A stretch of DNA of 64,000 bases, taken from positions 2,910,513 through 2,974,512 of the forward strand of contig CM041199.1 in the NCBI GenBank assembly GCA_023078555.1, read 5' to 3'. A program made the position numbers and the translations under genes. Every line of letters begins with the position of its first letter. The stretch's first letter is position 1. The notes beneath the pieces are model-generated. The model worked only from the letters and a program-made list of their open reading frames with translations, had not been told where the DNA came from and did no database searches. This document shows, one piece after another, positions 32,251-45,000 of the stretch. The stretch comes from Ulva prolifera. Its lineage: Eukaryota > Chlorophyta > Ulvophyceae > Ulvales > Ulvaceae.

Positions 32251-34349
32251 GACGGGCCGCTAGATGAACTTGAAGTGGCTCTGGATGGCATGCACACTAT
32301 GCAGACTCCATTCTGTTACCGCTACAACATTATGTCTTCAATAGAGAGGCGTGTTGGTGGTCAAGGGCTTGTGCAATTCGCCAGCATCGCCAACACCCAG
32401 GAGAAGGTGCGCTGCCGCAGCTAGCATGCATGGCGCAATCGGCAGCGTGACCCGCAGCATGAACGACTGCTCCCCGCGGCCGGGCGCTCTTCACAGGTTT
32501 CCAGCGCGGAACTCTCATATTTGTATGGTGTACAGTTGTTTCTCATAAAGCATGCAACAATGATGCTACAAAAAGTGTCATTCGTGCACATTGCACCAGA
32601 GCTTTTTAAAGCGGCATTGAGGGGCTGTGTTGTCGGCTTGCAGTACGGGCTGCAGGCGCATTGATGGGTGTGCTCTGTGGGTAGCGCAACCAGCACAGCT
32701 GGCCACTGCAGGCTGCCTTTTGCGGTTGACATGTATGGTGACAGCCTGATCATGAGGGTGAATTGGTCTAAATGCTGTATGTGCAAATGTGGTGTGATGC
32801 ACAGCTAGCGTGTGACAGGTGCATCATGGTATACTTTTGGGTAGTAGGTGATCCACATGTGCACCGAGTAAAACTGTCCAAGGGGTCGACACAATGAATT
32901 CGGAGTTGACAACCTTGTGCTGTGAAGCATGCACAGTGTCATGCAACAATCTGATTCCCCTTACAGCCACGAACAATCAAGACTCAGGAGGGCTCTCTGC
33001 CATTTTAGTATTGTTGCCCCCTGACCTAATCTACTGCTCACTTGGTGTGAAGCTGATGGACACTGCATTGCCGCCATAATGTTGAGCAATGTGTCGCAGG
33101 CAGCGATCAAGTTCTACATGGACCGGAGCGCGTTTGAGCGGGAGCGGGAGCTGTACACGGAGTCGCAGCTGCGCACCATGATGCCCGCGACCCTCACCAT
33201 CGACGACAACGCCTCCGGCGCCGCCGCCACGCCCTACGGCTACCGCTTCCCGTCGTTTGTCATCATCGAGCACGGCCAGCGCCTCGACGAGTGGGCACGC
33301 CGCAACGACGCCGACTTCATCACCATCTTCCAGGTGCGCCGCTGCCGCATGTGGCTGCATGGTGGCGTGAGCAGCCCGTTGAATCATAGTCCGCACGTCT
33401 CCGTCTCACCCATACCATCCTCTCTCCCACTGCGTCTGCATAGCTTGATTCCTAAATCAGGCGGTGCATCTGGTCATGTGCAGTGCATTGTAGGTTCAGA
33501 TATGCCTGCAATCACAACTTCAAGTTGGTGACTGTCAAAACTTTTGCTGCCCTTGCAGTCCCTGAGCCATGCGGTGCGGGCACTTGCACGGCTGCACGGC
33601 TTTGGCTACGCCCACCGCGACATCAAGCCCGGAAATATCCTGCGCCGCCCCGACCAGCATGATTGGACACTCATTGACTTTGGCTGCACCGCGCAGATCG
33701 GTGCGTTCCAACTTCAGAAGTAGTGTCACAGCGATGCATGCGAGTCCGTCGAACGGCTTCAGCGGAGGATCGGAACGTGTTCAGTGATCAGTGGCCAGCT
33801 GCTATGATACAGTGTCGTGCGTATTATCGCAACTGCTGTGACTTCAGAAACATGCATGCAGCCCATGAATGCGCTGCGTTACTGCTGCTTGACTGCATCT
33901 CAGTGTGAACGTGAATGTGGGACGGGCCTGCAGGCACGATCGTAGCGCTCGCGTACTCGATGAGGTACGCCGCCCCGGAGGTCATCCGTGCCGTTGAGGC
34001 TGGCCGGAAGACCATCAAGGTCGACTCCGCCCTCGACATCTGGGCGATCGGCGTCATCGCGTTTGAGCTCCTCATCGGCGAGCGCGCCTTCAACGACGCA
34101 GGGCTAGCCCCGGAGGAGGCCGAGCGGGCTATCCGCGATGCCATCGTCGGCCGAACCGGCCTGCCGTGGGAGGGCCCAGAGTCCGGGCCACGCCTCCAGA
34201 AGCTACGCGGGCTTAAGAGAACGGTTCTGAAGTGCCTGGAACGCGACCCGGCGCGGCGGCCGTCAGCAGAGGCGCTGCTGAAGTCATGGGACCACACCTT
34301 TGACAACATGCAGACGCATGGGACGTTCCTTACCCGTGTTGCCAACTAA
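32251..34349 (+). CDS. Kinase gene 1, 3' part: Ser/Thr protein kinase domain
   Basis: Continues kinase gene 1 after element B and its GAC duplication. Exons: 32251-32406 (GPLDELEVALDGMH, glycine loop RRVGGQGLVQF); 33100-33333 (AAIKFYMDRSAFERERELY with the VAIK-type Lys and likely helix C Glu); 33559-33700 (HRDIKPGNIL catalytic loop and DFG); 33934-34349 (RYAAPEV, ALDIWAIGVIAFELL, ERDPARRPSAEALL). Donors are GTGCG and acceptors CAG, and all joins keep frame. All core kinase motifs are present, so the only visible damage to gene 1 is the transposon, which points to a recent insertion. Substrate and pathway unknown. Confidence 0.85.
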
Positions 34350-37300
34350 CTAAAGAGTATTGTGCAATCGCCTTGCAGGCGAACGTGGTTAGACTCAGCC
34401 GGACTTCTGTTCCCCGTGCTGCTTTCTACATTTTCACAGGACCACGGAATTCCACATGCCTGTTGGCTGTCTGCTCTTTCTCTCCGGAGGTTGATTTCCT
34501 TCTTTCGTGTCCATTGAATGTTTCACCTGTATTTCTGAACAACTTGAAAAGGCAGCTTCGAGGGCTTGTGCTCGTGCAGCTTTGCGCCCCAACACTGACA
34601 TGTGGGGGTCCAATGATTCTGGAGTGGCTGTGAGCAGAGTGCTGCAAGCATTTCCAGTAGTCCTGTCAAGATGATGTGTGACGAGTCAAGGAGATACTCG
34701 AATTCGGTGATGGCCGACGTGCCGATGATTTTTTCTATCATGGCCTGTAGACCACCGTGCAGTGACTGCACGTCTCCTACTGGTAGTATTGCGTGTGCTG
34801 GTGGTCGTTGAAGTCGGTGCCTGTTGGGCCTCTGATTTCACGTGTACGGCACACTGTGGCACGTGTACGGCACGCTGCTGTTGGGGCAGTCGAGCCTGGA
34901 AGGTGCCTCAGGAGGGTCATATGTGCAAACATATGCGGGCGTGAGCACAAGTGCCTGTGCATGCATTGCAGAGTGGTGACTGTGAGTGTGCATGGTACAG
35001 AGGTGGCGTGGTGGTCAGGGTCTACGAGCCGCGGCCGCGTACCGGCATCTACAGCATGCAACATGGATTCTAGCTGTTCCGGCCCTTGCATGGACCTCTG
35101 CCACTAACAATGCCATTGGCGGGCCGGGGCAGAGACTGTTACTTGTGTCCTATGAGCAGGCGAGTTCACAAGTCTGCTTTGTGTGCACTGGCCACTGCAT
35201 CCCGCTGCTCTGCGCCGGTGCCTCCACTCTCAGGGGGGGGTGGCAGTGCATGTGCGGGCAGGCAAAGAGTTGACTCGATGTTGGTCTGCCTGGCAATTGC
35301 AACAGAGGTGTACGGCGGCGCTGGGGTTGAACCTAGGTTGGCAATGCATCCTGGCCCAATCTGACTTCAGCATAGGCCAGCCTGAGCCCAGACCGGACTT
35401 GATTATCAGACCTCAGTGGCACCAGCTGACAGCTTGAACGAATAAGACATACATGTTTATTCTCAGAAAGCACGTGTAGCTGTGACACGTGAGTCTCTCC
35501 TGCTTGATGTTCTGCTTGCAGGAATATTAATAGTGTATTTCATCATAGTGTGCAACGTCTGAGTACTGCCATGCACACAATCGTGGTCAAAACGCCCAGG
35601 AACGAGCATGGCTGTGCCACATGAAGAATGCGACTTGTTGAAACAGCGCTACTGGACAATTTTCTGCCTTGACAGGTATTTGCGACACGGATCACAACGG
35701 GAAGCTGGGGCGCCTGAACTGCATGCGCGACATGGATGCACACACTGTCGGCGTGTGCTTGTCACATTCAAAAGCAGACCGCAGCGATGATGATTCACTT
35801 CAAATGTGCCTATAATTATAGAAAGAGCCCACAGTATCGGATGGGCACCTGAAGCGCCTTCGGATGCCAGAACCCGCCAGAGGACATGCCGTGAGCGGAT
35901 CTCAGCACGCCCCGTGAATTCATCTCAGAAGGCACATGATTGAATTGTACTCTGTCTTGTATTATTATAGATGACTCTGGACATCCGTAGGTGGAAGTTA
36001 GCGCGATGGACCCCCTGCATGCGGGTATGACCTCCCACGCCGGAAACGGATGGTTGAGACGTCAAATCCAATAGACATATGAACACTGCGTTTCTATTGT
36101 GCGCATTCAATCTCTGTGAACATGAGTCCGATCCTTGACCGCGCTGTTGTCCTCGGCTGCAGCCACCAGAGTATTGCGGCAACACTGGGCAACTTGACCG
36201 CCTGGTGTAAATCGTGAAAGCCACGGACATTGTATCTCTCTAGATATACGGCAAAGAGCACAGATGTATCAGCAGCACTGCGTTGGACAGCGCCTGTACG
36301 CGTGGCAGCGCTGTCATCGCAGTCAACCAATGGTGTCCACCGGGCACTCCGCCTCGCAGACGACACCAACGCTGCTCTGCCCACACGATGTGCCATCGAC
36401 GGGGCAGCATTGCGCACCTGCAGTGTAGCCGCGTGGTACAGTGTCGCGGAGATACCCCGCATCACATTCTCGAGGAGCGCGTGGAGGCAGCCAGCGTCCG
36501 ATCCTGCAGCTGCATGCATGACCGGGCGCTGCACGTGCCAGTGGCGGCAGCCACGCGCACAGCACGCCTCTGTTGAGGAATGCAGGCGGGCAGCCACTCC
36601 AACACGACTCATACTAGCGCTTCACCAGGGGAAGTTCAGACACAACGGCGCGATTATGATTGTCTTGCCTGCATCCATGCACAGCCTGAGCTGTAGCCTC
36701 CTCAGCTGCGCCACCGCAAATTACCGCGACGCGGGCGTTCGAGCCCACCAGCGGGTGAGTGACCCACGCGGCAACGGTGTGCTACCGGGTGCTCCCGCAA
36801 CACACGCGTTTTCTCCGCTGTGATGTGCCTCGGCGATGCCTGGTGCGGGGATACAGAGGGGCCCCGATGCAAACCGGCCTGTGTAAATGTACTGTGCTAC
36901 AACACAAGATTACGGAAGATATTATTTTGCTGTGTTTGTGTGTGCCCATTTGCTCTTCGACAAACATTCCGTTCTATTCAAATGACCGCTGCTGTGCCTT
37001 GGCCGAGCGCTGGTAGTGTGCCCACTGCTGCGCTCGATGAGCGCCACGGAGCTAGGACACCTGAATATGATTACCAGAGGTTGCCCCGGTTGTCCGGTGT
37101 GGCACTGGTGTTGGTCTGAGCTGCGAGGGGGCCTTCTGATCTATCAGGGGCAGGGTATTGGGGGGGGGGGGGGGGGGGGGGGGGGTTCCGGCTTGGCTGC
37201 GGCAGGTGGATGGCTGGGAGTCTGTTGAGGTATGAATGGTTGCACCAGGGGCAGGACCCGGAGTGTGCGCGTGGTACATGGCGGCACCGGCCTCAGGCAG

Positions 37301-40161
37301 CATGGGGTCAGCGGCGTGCCCATGCCCATGCATGGGCACCGGTGATGGAGGGCCAATCCTTGGGGCCATCATGCGATTTTGGTGCAGCAGCAGCCTGAGC
37401 GGCTGATCACGCACAGCGAGACTGCGCTTGCTTGATCCGTGCGGGACCGTGCAGCGATAGGCGCGGCACCCATGTAGGCGATAGGCCGTTGGTGCAGCTG
37501 ACGTGGCTCAGGCTAGCGCTGTGGTGCTGCTGTCGGGCGCGCCGGTACATACCACATACATCGCAAACACGCATGCCTGGCCTGCCAACAGAGCACACTT
37601 CACCTGGCATGTCCTGGAGGAGGATCTGGCGTAGGTGAACGTGGCAGGGAGCCCCACACTGGTCTTCGCTTGCCGCGCTGGATGTGCACAGCATGCTGCG
37701 CTTTGCAAGAAGTTTGGCTTGGAAGCAACTGCATCGACAAAGCAGCAAGTTCTCTTCTGTGTGATAAGTAGAGTTTGTTTTGCCTACGTCTCAGCTGCAT
37801 TCTAGACTAGTGTACCAGCTGGTATACGACCCCCCCTCCAATGTTCAACATTCCACTGGTCTTGCAGCAGCATGTCCATGGCTGCACATGTGCAGCTGCA
37901 GCACTGATCATCCGTGTTGTGCATTACCGCGTCGACATCTTGGGTGCAACGCTCATTAATGAATTCACCCGAGTCCGGCAGCTGTGGCAGATGCGCGCCG
38001 CAGCTTGACCAACGTGTGTGAGCTCATTTCTTAGTTGGAGAGCCAAGTCACCACGCCCACGAGCCTGCGTGTATTGGCCTTCTTTGCCGTTGGATATGAT
38101 GGCGGCAGATTTGAAACCTCAGGGCATCTTTGCCGCGCTTCCGACTGTCCACCCCACCCCACCCCCAGAGCCACCGCACACCCGGCCAGCCTGGCTCCTC
38201 CGCGCTGCCCTGCCGGCCCGCGCTGAATCGCACCCGCCTGTGTGAGGCACACCGGCCCCGCAATGCCGTCGCTGCGTAGCACCACCATACCAAATCATGA
38301 TTATGGCGCACTGGCGTGAGGCAACCTCAGAGAATGCCGCGCAGCACCAGGGCGTTGCCCGGACCTCCCGGCCGGCCAAAGCCGAATTCAAACATGGGCG
38401 CTACCACACCGGCTCGTGGCAGCCGACAGATCTGCGCATGCTGCGCCCGTTACCGGCCGCCGTTGGTACGCGGCGCACCACGGCAGCATCGGGCGGCCCG
38501 CTGCTCAGGCCGGACGGCGGGTGAGTGGCGAGGGGCCGTCCGTCGCGCGGCACCCCGTGGGCCCGGGCCCACCACAGCTGCCTAGCGGGCGTGACGCGCC
38601 AACAGCGTGGAAGCAGTGCACACGTGGCGCGCCGCATCGTGGCAGAGCGTTGTGTATATGTCGTACATCGCATTTCCGAGGAGCAGACGCCGACGGCGTC
38701 GGGAGACAGCGCCCGTGCCTGGCGCTATATGGCCTTCTGAGTGCGGAAGCTGTGTAGATTTCAAAGATTCATTCATGTGCTTTGTCTTGCAAGTTCAGTC
38801 TTTGAAAAAAAAAATTGCAGGTTAGTAAATGCACCAACAGCAAGTCGACCGCAGTTAGTCATCTGAGAAGTGGTGTAAAGGCTGTGTGCGACCCCACAGT
38901 GCTTCAGAGATAGTGTGAAGCTTCATGAAGGTGATTTCATATGTGGCGCGATGCGTGTCGAAATTGCTTCGTCAAAGAACCTCTGGTTGGATGATGCCCT
39001 AGGCAGCTGCAACTATCTCCATTCAATCAAGATGCTGTGACAGTGCGGCTGTCGGCCGCGGTGAAGCATGACTACGACTGCTTCCTCCAACAGCGGTGAA
39101 CTTGCAAGCGCCTGGCGTGATTCTGGGACAATCGCTTCCGGATCTCCGGATCTCCGGAACCAACATTGCTTCATGCCACGGAATGTGCATGATACTTGGC
39201 GATCAACACTCGCGAAGCCCTTGAAAAGCTGACGAGTTGACATTGATGGAACTCTGCAGCTCTCAACTGGCTTTCAAGGTCTGAATCGAATGGGCCTCCA
39301 TCGCACACATCAGCTTCGATTGTCTGCACGACCACGCACCGTCAACTTCCGGGTTCGACGGATCACGCAGCATGCATGTGCATGTGCATCCTCGCGAGGG
39401 ATTGTGAGGATCCGATTTGGCTCACAGCGAGAATGCGAACAGACGGCCTCACGAACGCGGTGCCAGCACGAACGCGGTTCCGGCACCTCTCAGTCGATGC
39501 AACGAGCTGTCTCCGTGATGCCGGAGCATGTGAATCGCTCATTGGCGGGGTCTGTCCGTGCCCAGGTAGACGCTCACGGCGATGTCATCGGATGCTTCTC
39601 GTGTTTGCGAAACTTTGTCCTTGTGACACATGACGCCTATGTGAGAGGCTGCAGCTTTACATTCTCATCCGAAACTCGACTATCTGACCTTGTGCCCATT
39701 CATTTGACTGTGGCCTTGATTTTTTTTTTTTTTTGCGCAATCTGCCTCGACGTCAGGATATTCCTTCTATTTTTATATTTGTTTTCCGAGTCAGTGTTTG
39801 TTTTCTCCCGTTCACTCTTTTGTAACTCCATTTTCCGAGTCCAGGTGGTTGGCTGGAGAGCTGCTGCATCCCGCGCAGCCTGCCCGTCACCTGTTCTTCC
39901 GCGCAGGAAGCGCATCTGGCACTCGTGTGGTAGCACCTGGTAAAGTATGCAAGGTGAAATAAATTCATCTTCTGGGTCTGGCACCCCGCGCGGTTTCAGG
40001 TTGTTCGTGGTCGCGTGCTGGCTGCTGCTGCTGGTGTGACGCCTCCTGCTCATGCCCTGTCAGCTGCAACTGAATACATCCCAGCCTAATTTTGCCACTC
40101 GCTTCTCTGTGCGTGGTGACACCAGGCTGCAGTAGTGCTGGTGTCGTGCACCCGTCCGGAC
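34350..40161. other. Host region with no recognisable gene
   Basis: About 5.8 kb between kinase gene 1 and the hAT-like element. Open frames here (for example 36230-36823 plus, 38297-38733 plus, 39290-39943 plus) lack known motifs and consistent splice patterns. A 26-base G tract lies at 37160-37185 and a 15-base T tract at 39720-39734. Some GC-rich stretches with GTGAGT-type donors (near 36757 and 38521) could be exons of unrecognised genes. Confidence 0.45.
37160..37185. repeat. 26-base poly-G tract in host DNA
   Basis: An uninterrupted G run outside the CACTA elements, showing that long G/C homopolymers are a feature of this genome and not only of the transposons. Confidence 0.9.
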
Positions 40162-41065
40162 CAGGGCTCTACATCCCGATCGGTTTCCCGACGAAAAATT
40201 GGGAAAAGGCAAAAAAACCGACGGCGAGCGAAGCGAGTCTCGGTTTCCCCCGAGAAGCCAGGGGGGGGGCCGGCGGGGGTGCCCGACGGCCGCCAACGGT
40301 GCTTTTCGGGATACCCCGACCAATGCCGACAGCTTGTCGGGATCCTGAAATCCTGTCGGGCCTGAAGGCACCGGATGCACATTGCAATGACAGAGCATTC
40401 ATCAGGTGAGTCGCAACCAGGTTGCTTGCTGCTTGCGCATTGCGACAATGGCCTTGCTTTCGTTTGGGTTCACTGGTCAAGGGCCGAAGCGTAGGCGCAC
40501 GGCCGAAACTCCTGCATCAGCGGACCAGGGCAGCAACGACGCCAGTTGTTCGAAGAAGATGGCTGCGGAACGCTCAGGCGATATGCCACGATTGTCTGAA
40601 CAGAAAATTCGCGAACGCCAGCTTGAGTATCCATGGAGTGTGTATCAAGGCCCGGTCAATAAGCTCACTGTTAGACCTGTCATATTTGTGAGTCTTGTAA
40701 GGGAAGCTCCAAAGGGAAACTACACAGGTTCAAGGACAGGAACGACTTCAGGAAGCATCAGAACTCACACAAACGCACGCGCGCAGCCGAAGCACAGATC
40801 CTTGCCGCTGGGCTCGAAAAGGCTCGCGATAATGCAATGTATGAGCGCTACAAAATTAATCTTGATTCAAGCGCGCGTTTGCTCATCGTCGTGGCGTTCA
40901 TGGCAGCCAAGGGCATCTGAAAATTGTTTTTGACACCCCCGATAGAACCTGAGGAGGTCGGCGGGCAACCCGATATCCAGCAGGGTGCTTTTCGGGGCTA
41001 GCCCGACAAAAATTGGGTATGGCTTCGGTTTACCCCGAAAAAGAAAACCGGCTTGTAGAGCCCTG
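40162..41065. mobile_element. hAT-like non-autonomous element, 904 bp
   Basis: Inverted termini CAGGGCTCTACA (40162) and TGTAGAGCCCTG (ending 41065) are flanked by the identical 8-base sequence GTCCGGAC at 40154-40161 and 41066-41073, the duplication size of hAT transposons. The subterminal regions of both ends share TTTTCGGG and CCGACAAAAATTGGG-like motifs. The interior encodes only a zinc-finger fragment, so it probably moves by a transposase supplied elsewhere. The target duplication is itself a palindrome. Confidence 0.85.
40448..40920 (+). pseudogene. Zinc-finger N-terminal fragment of a hAT-type transposase
   Basis: Frame 1 from 40448 reads MALLSFGFTGQGPKRRRT to YPWSVYQGPVNKL. A second frame then reads CHICESC, FKDRNDFRKHQNSHK and AAEAQILAAGLEKA, and stops at 40920. 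CxxC followed by a KHxxSxxH-like pair resembles the TTF/BED-type fingers at the start of hAT transposases. The frame change near 40670-40680 is either a short intron or a frameshift. The catalytic and dimerisation domains are absent. Confidence 0.5.
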
Positions 41066-42028
41066 GTCCGGACCCAAAACGGCAGAGATCGTGAGCATCA
41101 CAGGGGGGTGACTCATCGGATGCTGGCCCGCGTTGTCGCTAGGGCCCAACTCCAGCTACTACGTAGTATGTTTGCTTGTGGACATCTCAAGAAATGAGTT
41201 TGCATGTCATATTCTGTTTGATGGTCGCTGTCCCAGTCGCGACTCGCCACATGGCCGTGGTGCAATGAGGCAAATCGCCACAATGCTGTTTAATTTTTTT
41301 CTCAATGGGTTTTTTCTTTTTGGTGCAAGTGAGGAAACTCCAACCTAAACCATGGCCTTCAGAATCAGCCGAGTGCATCCGCCATGACTTTTCTGGCAGA
41401 TGCTCTTGTTGATAAAGTGGTACGGCCAACCACTTCTGTAAAGTCTTTGGGATATTGATGAAGTTGCATATGTTGACACACGTAAAGCCGTGCGTTTGCG
41501 TGTGGCCGTTTGCGTGTGGCCCGGCGTGGGAGCGCAACTGGGGGGCCTGGGAAGGGCGGGCTGGATTTGGGGATTGGGGGTCTGGTTGCAATTGTACAGG
41601 TGAGCAGGGTGGTGCCCGAGTGGGGGGCCTGCTGATGGACTGGTGCCTCCCTGGGATTGTTGTGGATGTCTCTGTGTTATAGGCTTTGTAGGGCCTGGCC
41701 TGGGCTGTGTGTGATTTTGGGGCTGTAGGGCTGGGCTGTGGGACAGGGTGCGAGTGGGCCCGGGGGTGCAAGTGTGATCATGTGTGTGGGGTGTGTGTGG
41801 GGTGTGTGTGTGTGTATGGCGTGTGTGGGGTGTGGGGGGCTGTGTGTGTGTGGCTGCGGCCAGGACGGGTTCTGGCGCGTGCGGTTGCATGGGTGTGGTG
41901 GTCTGTGCTGTGTTGTTTCTGGTTGCGTGTGTGTTGTTCCCCTGGTTGCTGCCCGCGGTATGACCTGCCTCGCTCGCGATATCCTGGTAACACACGTACA
42001 GGCACCTACCTACATCATCCCCCCCCAA
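41066..42028. other. Host DNA upstream of kinase gene 2, with a GT-rich microsatellite
   Basis: No gene recognised. Positions about 41778-41855 are an imperfect GTGTGTGGGG/GTGTGTGT tract. The target duplication of the hAT-like element is at 41066-41073. Confidence 0.6.
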
Positions 42029-45000
42029 ATGCAGGCCACCACAATAGCGCGCATTGCCGGCGCGGGCGCGTTGTCAAAGCAGAATTATTCCGTGTACGAA
42101 ATCTGCAGAGCGGCGGCTCAAGCAGTTCTGCTGAGTGTCATCTTGCTAGCGTGGCCCATCTGCATCTTCTTCTTGCGACGTAGCGGTTCAGCGTCACGGG
42201 CCCCACGGGCGGATGGCGACAGGTCGTACTGCTTGGCAGCCCTGACGTTCAGCATGCTTCTGGCCGGACTGCAGCTGGTGATGGGAGCAGCAGCTGACAT
42301 GATGCTCTACAAAGATCTATCTGCAGAAGGTGTGTGGCCTTGTGTGGAAGCGGCCTAGCTTTCACAGATGCTCCCGCAACACAACGTGCAGTTGTGATGC
42401 AAGCCCTCCTGGGCTATGACGGCAGGCTCACCTTCTGGGCTACCACGATTGTCCACAGTTCACATGCCAATGGCCCGGCACCAAGCATTGCTAGTGATAT
42501 TGACATGAGTGCTGCGTATAGTGGAAAAATCCACCCGCATGGACCACCATGTCGGCACTCTGACGCACGGTCTGAGTAGCCTAGACCAATTCTTGCCTAC
42601 AATTGCAATGTACCATATGTTCCAGCACTCGCAGGTTTATGGTATGATATGAGTCTGCCTCTGACACTCGGGATTCTCCTCGCGATCGCATCCTTCCTCC
42701 TGGTCCTCTTCAGGTCAAAAGTGAAGCAGGCTATCTTCGGAGATGTGATCGGCCCAAGTCCTTCAGCGACGGTCGCAAGTGGAATCCCAGGGCCCGAGGA
42801 CTACCCTGATGATGCTATGAAGAATCCAAATGCCACATCCGCAGCAGCTGCACAAGGCCACGTGCCACCTGGGGTCCTGGCCAACCCACCAGCGCCGACC
42901 GCTCCATATTCAAGCGTGCGCCCAGCCACTGCCTCCGATCCGGTCTTTCCTGCAAGCAATCCAATCCATCAGGCGCAGCAGGCCGCTGGGTACGGGCATG
43001 CGCCGGCCAGCCCATACGGTGCTCCAGCAGCTGCTTTAGATGTAGCACACCAGGTCCCAATTGCAATTGACTCTGGCATCTCGGCTGGCAGCATGGATGC
43101 CGCCCATGCGCATGTGTCGCTGGCTCCAGTTCCGGAGACCCTCTCAAGCCTCCGGTTGTGTATGAAGCCCCTGGAGCCAGCGCTGGCAAGCTCGCTGCGG
43201 CGGCAAGCGCGGCCTCCAGCACGCGGGGCTCCGACATGGACCCGTACTGCCAAACCCCGCAGCCTTCGCTGGGCGCAACAACTCAGACGGCGACCGATCT
43301 GACGCAGGTAGACTGGACAGAGTTTAAGAGGTGCGTCACGTTCACGGCCCTGGAGCTATGCTATCCATGTTCCCGGCGATGTCCAGTCACGAGAACCTGG
43401 CTGCAAAGCTCGCAACAGTGTGCCGCGCCGTGCATGAGACTAGCTGCTTCGACTTCACTGCCAGCACAGTTGCAGAGAATATTTGTGGCATTACGCTGTC
43501 ATGCAAACAATACAAGACAAACGGCAAATAAGTCATGCTTTTGGTAAGTAGACCCATCGCATTGTCTGGGTCTTGCAGGGCAGCCGGGGACGCAGACGGG
43601 CCGCTAGATGAGCTGGAGGTGGCCTTGGATGGCATGCACTGCATGCAGACTCCATTCTACTACCGCTACAACATCATGTCATCAATAGAAAGGCGTGTGG
43701 GTGGCCAAGGGCTCGTCCAGTTTGCCAGCATCTCCAACACCCAGGAAAAGATCCGCCTCGGGCAATCTGATGGCTACTCACGTTCTTTCCTGCATATCGT
43801 GCCGTACACGGCCAGATGCATGGGAACATACATGATTTCAGTTGGCCTTTAAAGGCCACCCTCCCTCCAGCTGGCACTGTGGAAGACCTGCTATCAAAAT
43901 GTGTAGCTTTACGCGCATGCCAATCGCACATGTGTGCACAGGCGGCCATCAAGTTCTACATGGACAGGAGCGCGTTTGAGCGGGAGCGGGAGCTGTACAC
44001 GGAGTCGCAGCTGCGCACCATGATGCCCGCGACCCTCGCCATCGACGACAACGCCTCCGGCGCTGCCGCCACGCCCTACGGCTACACCTTCCCACCCTTT
44101 GTCATCATTGAGCACGGCCAGAGCCTCGACGAGTGGGCCCGCCGCAACAACGCCGACTTCATCACCATCTTCCAGGTGCGCCGCTGCTGCGTGTGAGCTG
44201 CCCCGTGGCGCAACCCTGTGCACTGCAGTATACACCTGGGCCCCTCACCTTTTCTCGAACAACCCCCGCCACGGCCACTGCATGCATGTCGCATTGGTCC
44301 GTACCCTGACGATCTGGCCAATCACGCAAACGGTGCATTCAGTACCAGATACAAACAGAGGACTGTATTTTTGCGGACCTATCGATGATTGTGCAATGCA
44401 TGCAGTCGCTGAGTCATGCGGTGCGGGCACTCGCGCGGCTCCATGGCTTTGGCTATGCCCACCGCGACATCAAGCCCGGCAACATCCTGCGACGGCCCAA
44501 CCAGCACGACTGGACGCTCATCGACTTTGGCTGCACATGCCAGATCGGTGCGCCTTCAAAAACAGTTTGACTTGTCGCATGCAACGCCCAGCTTGCTCCG
44601 TCTCAGAGTCTTCCTCATTTCTGAGTGTATTTGGAGTCCGGCATGTGGTTGTGATGTATCGCATAGCTGCCGCACACGGGCTCTGCATGCACCCCATGCA
44701 TCTGACTCTACACAACTGGCCAATATGATGAACCCGTGAATTTTCTGCCTCAGTACACTATTATGAATAAATCCCCAGGCGGGCCCCGGCATTACTCATG
44801 CATGTGTGACCATGGCATGGGTGTGCAGGCACACGATCGCGCCGCTCGCCTACACGATGCGGTATGCCGCCCCGGAGGTTATCCGCGCCGTGGAGGCCGG
44901 CCGGAAGACCATCAAGGTCGACTCTGCCCTCGACATCTGGGCGATTGGCGTCATTGCCTTTGAGCTCCTCACCGGCGAGCGCGCCTTCATCGACGCCGGG

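Noticed and set aside
35676-35815. Possible terminal exon ICDTDHNGKLGRLNCM with an EF-hand-like DTDHNGKL
   Set aside because: An acceptor and stop are present, but the loop is not a full EF-hand and no partner exon could be found.
36230-36823. 197-residue plus-strand open frame (and 172 residues antisense)
   Set aside because: No motif, no consistent splice context; both strands are open in GC-rich DNA.
39290-39943. 217-residue plus-strand open frame with a Phe/Leu-rich stretch
   Set aside because: The hydrophobic stretch comes from a T tract; no homology recognised.
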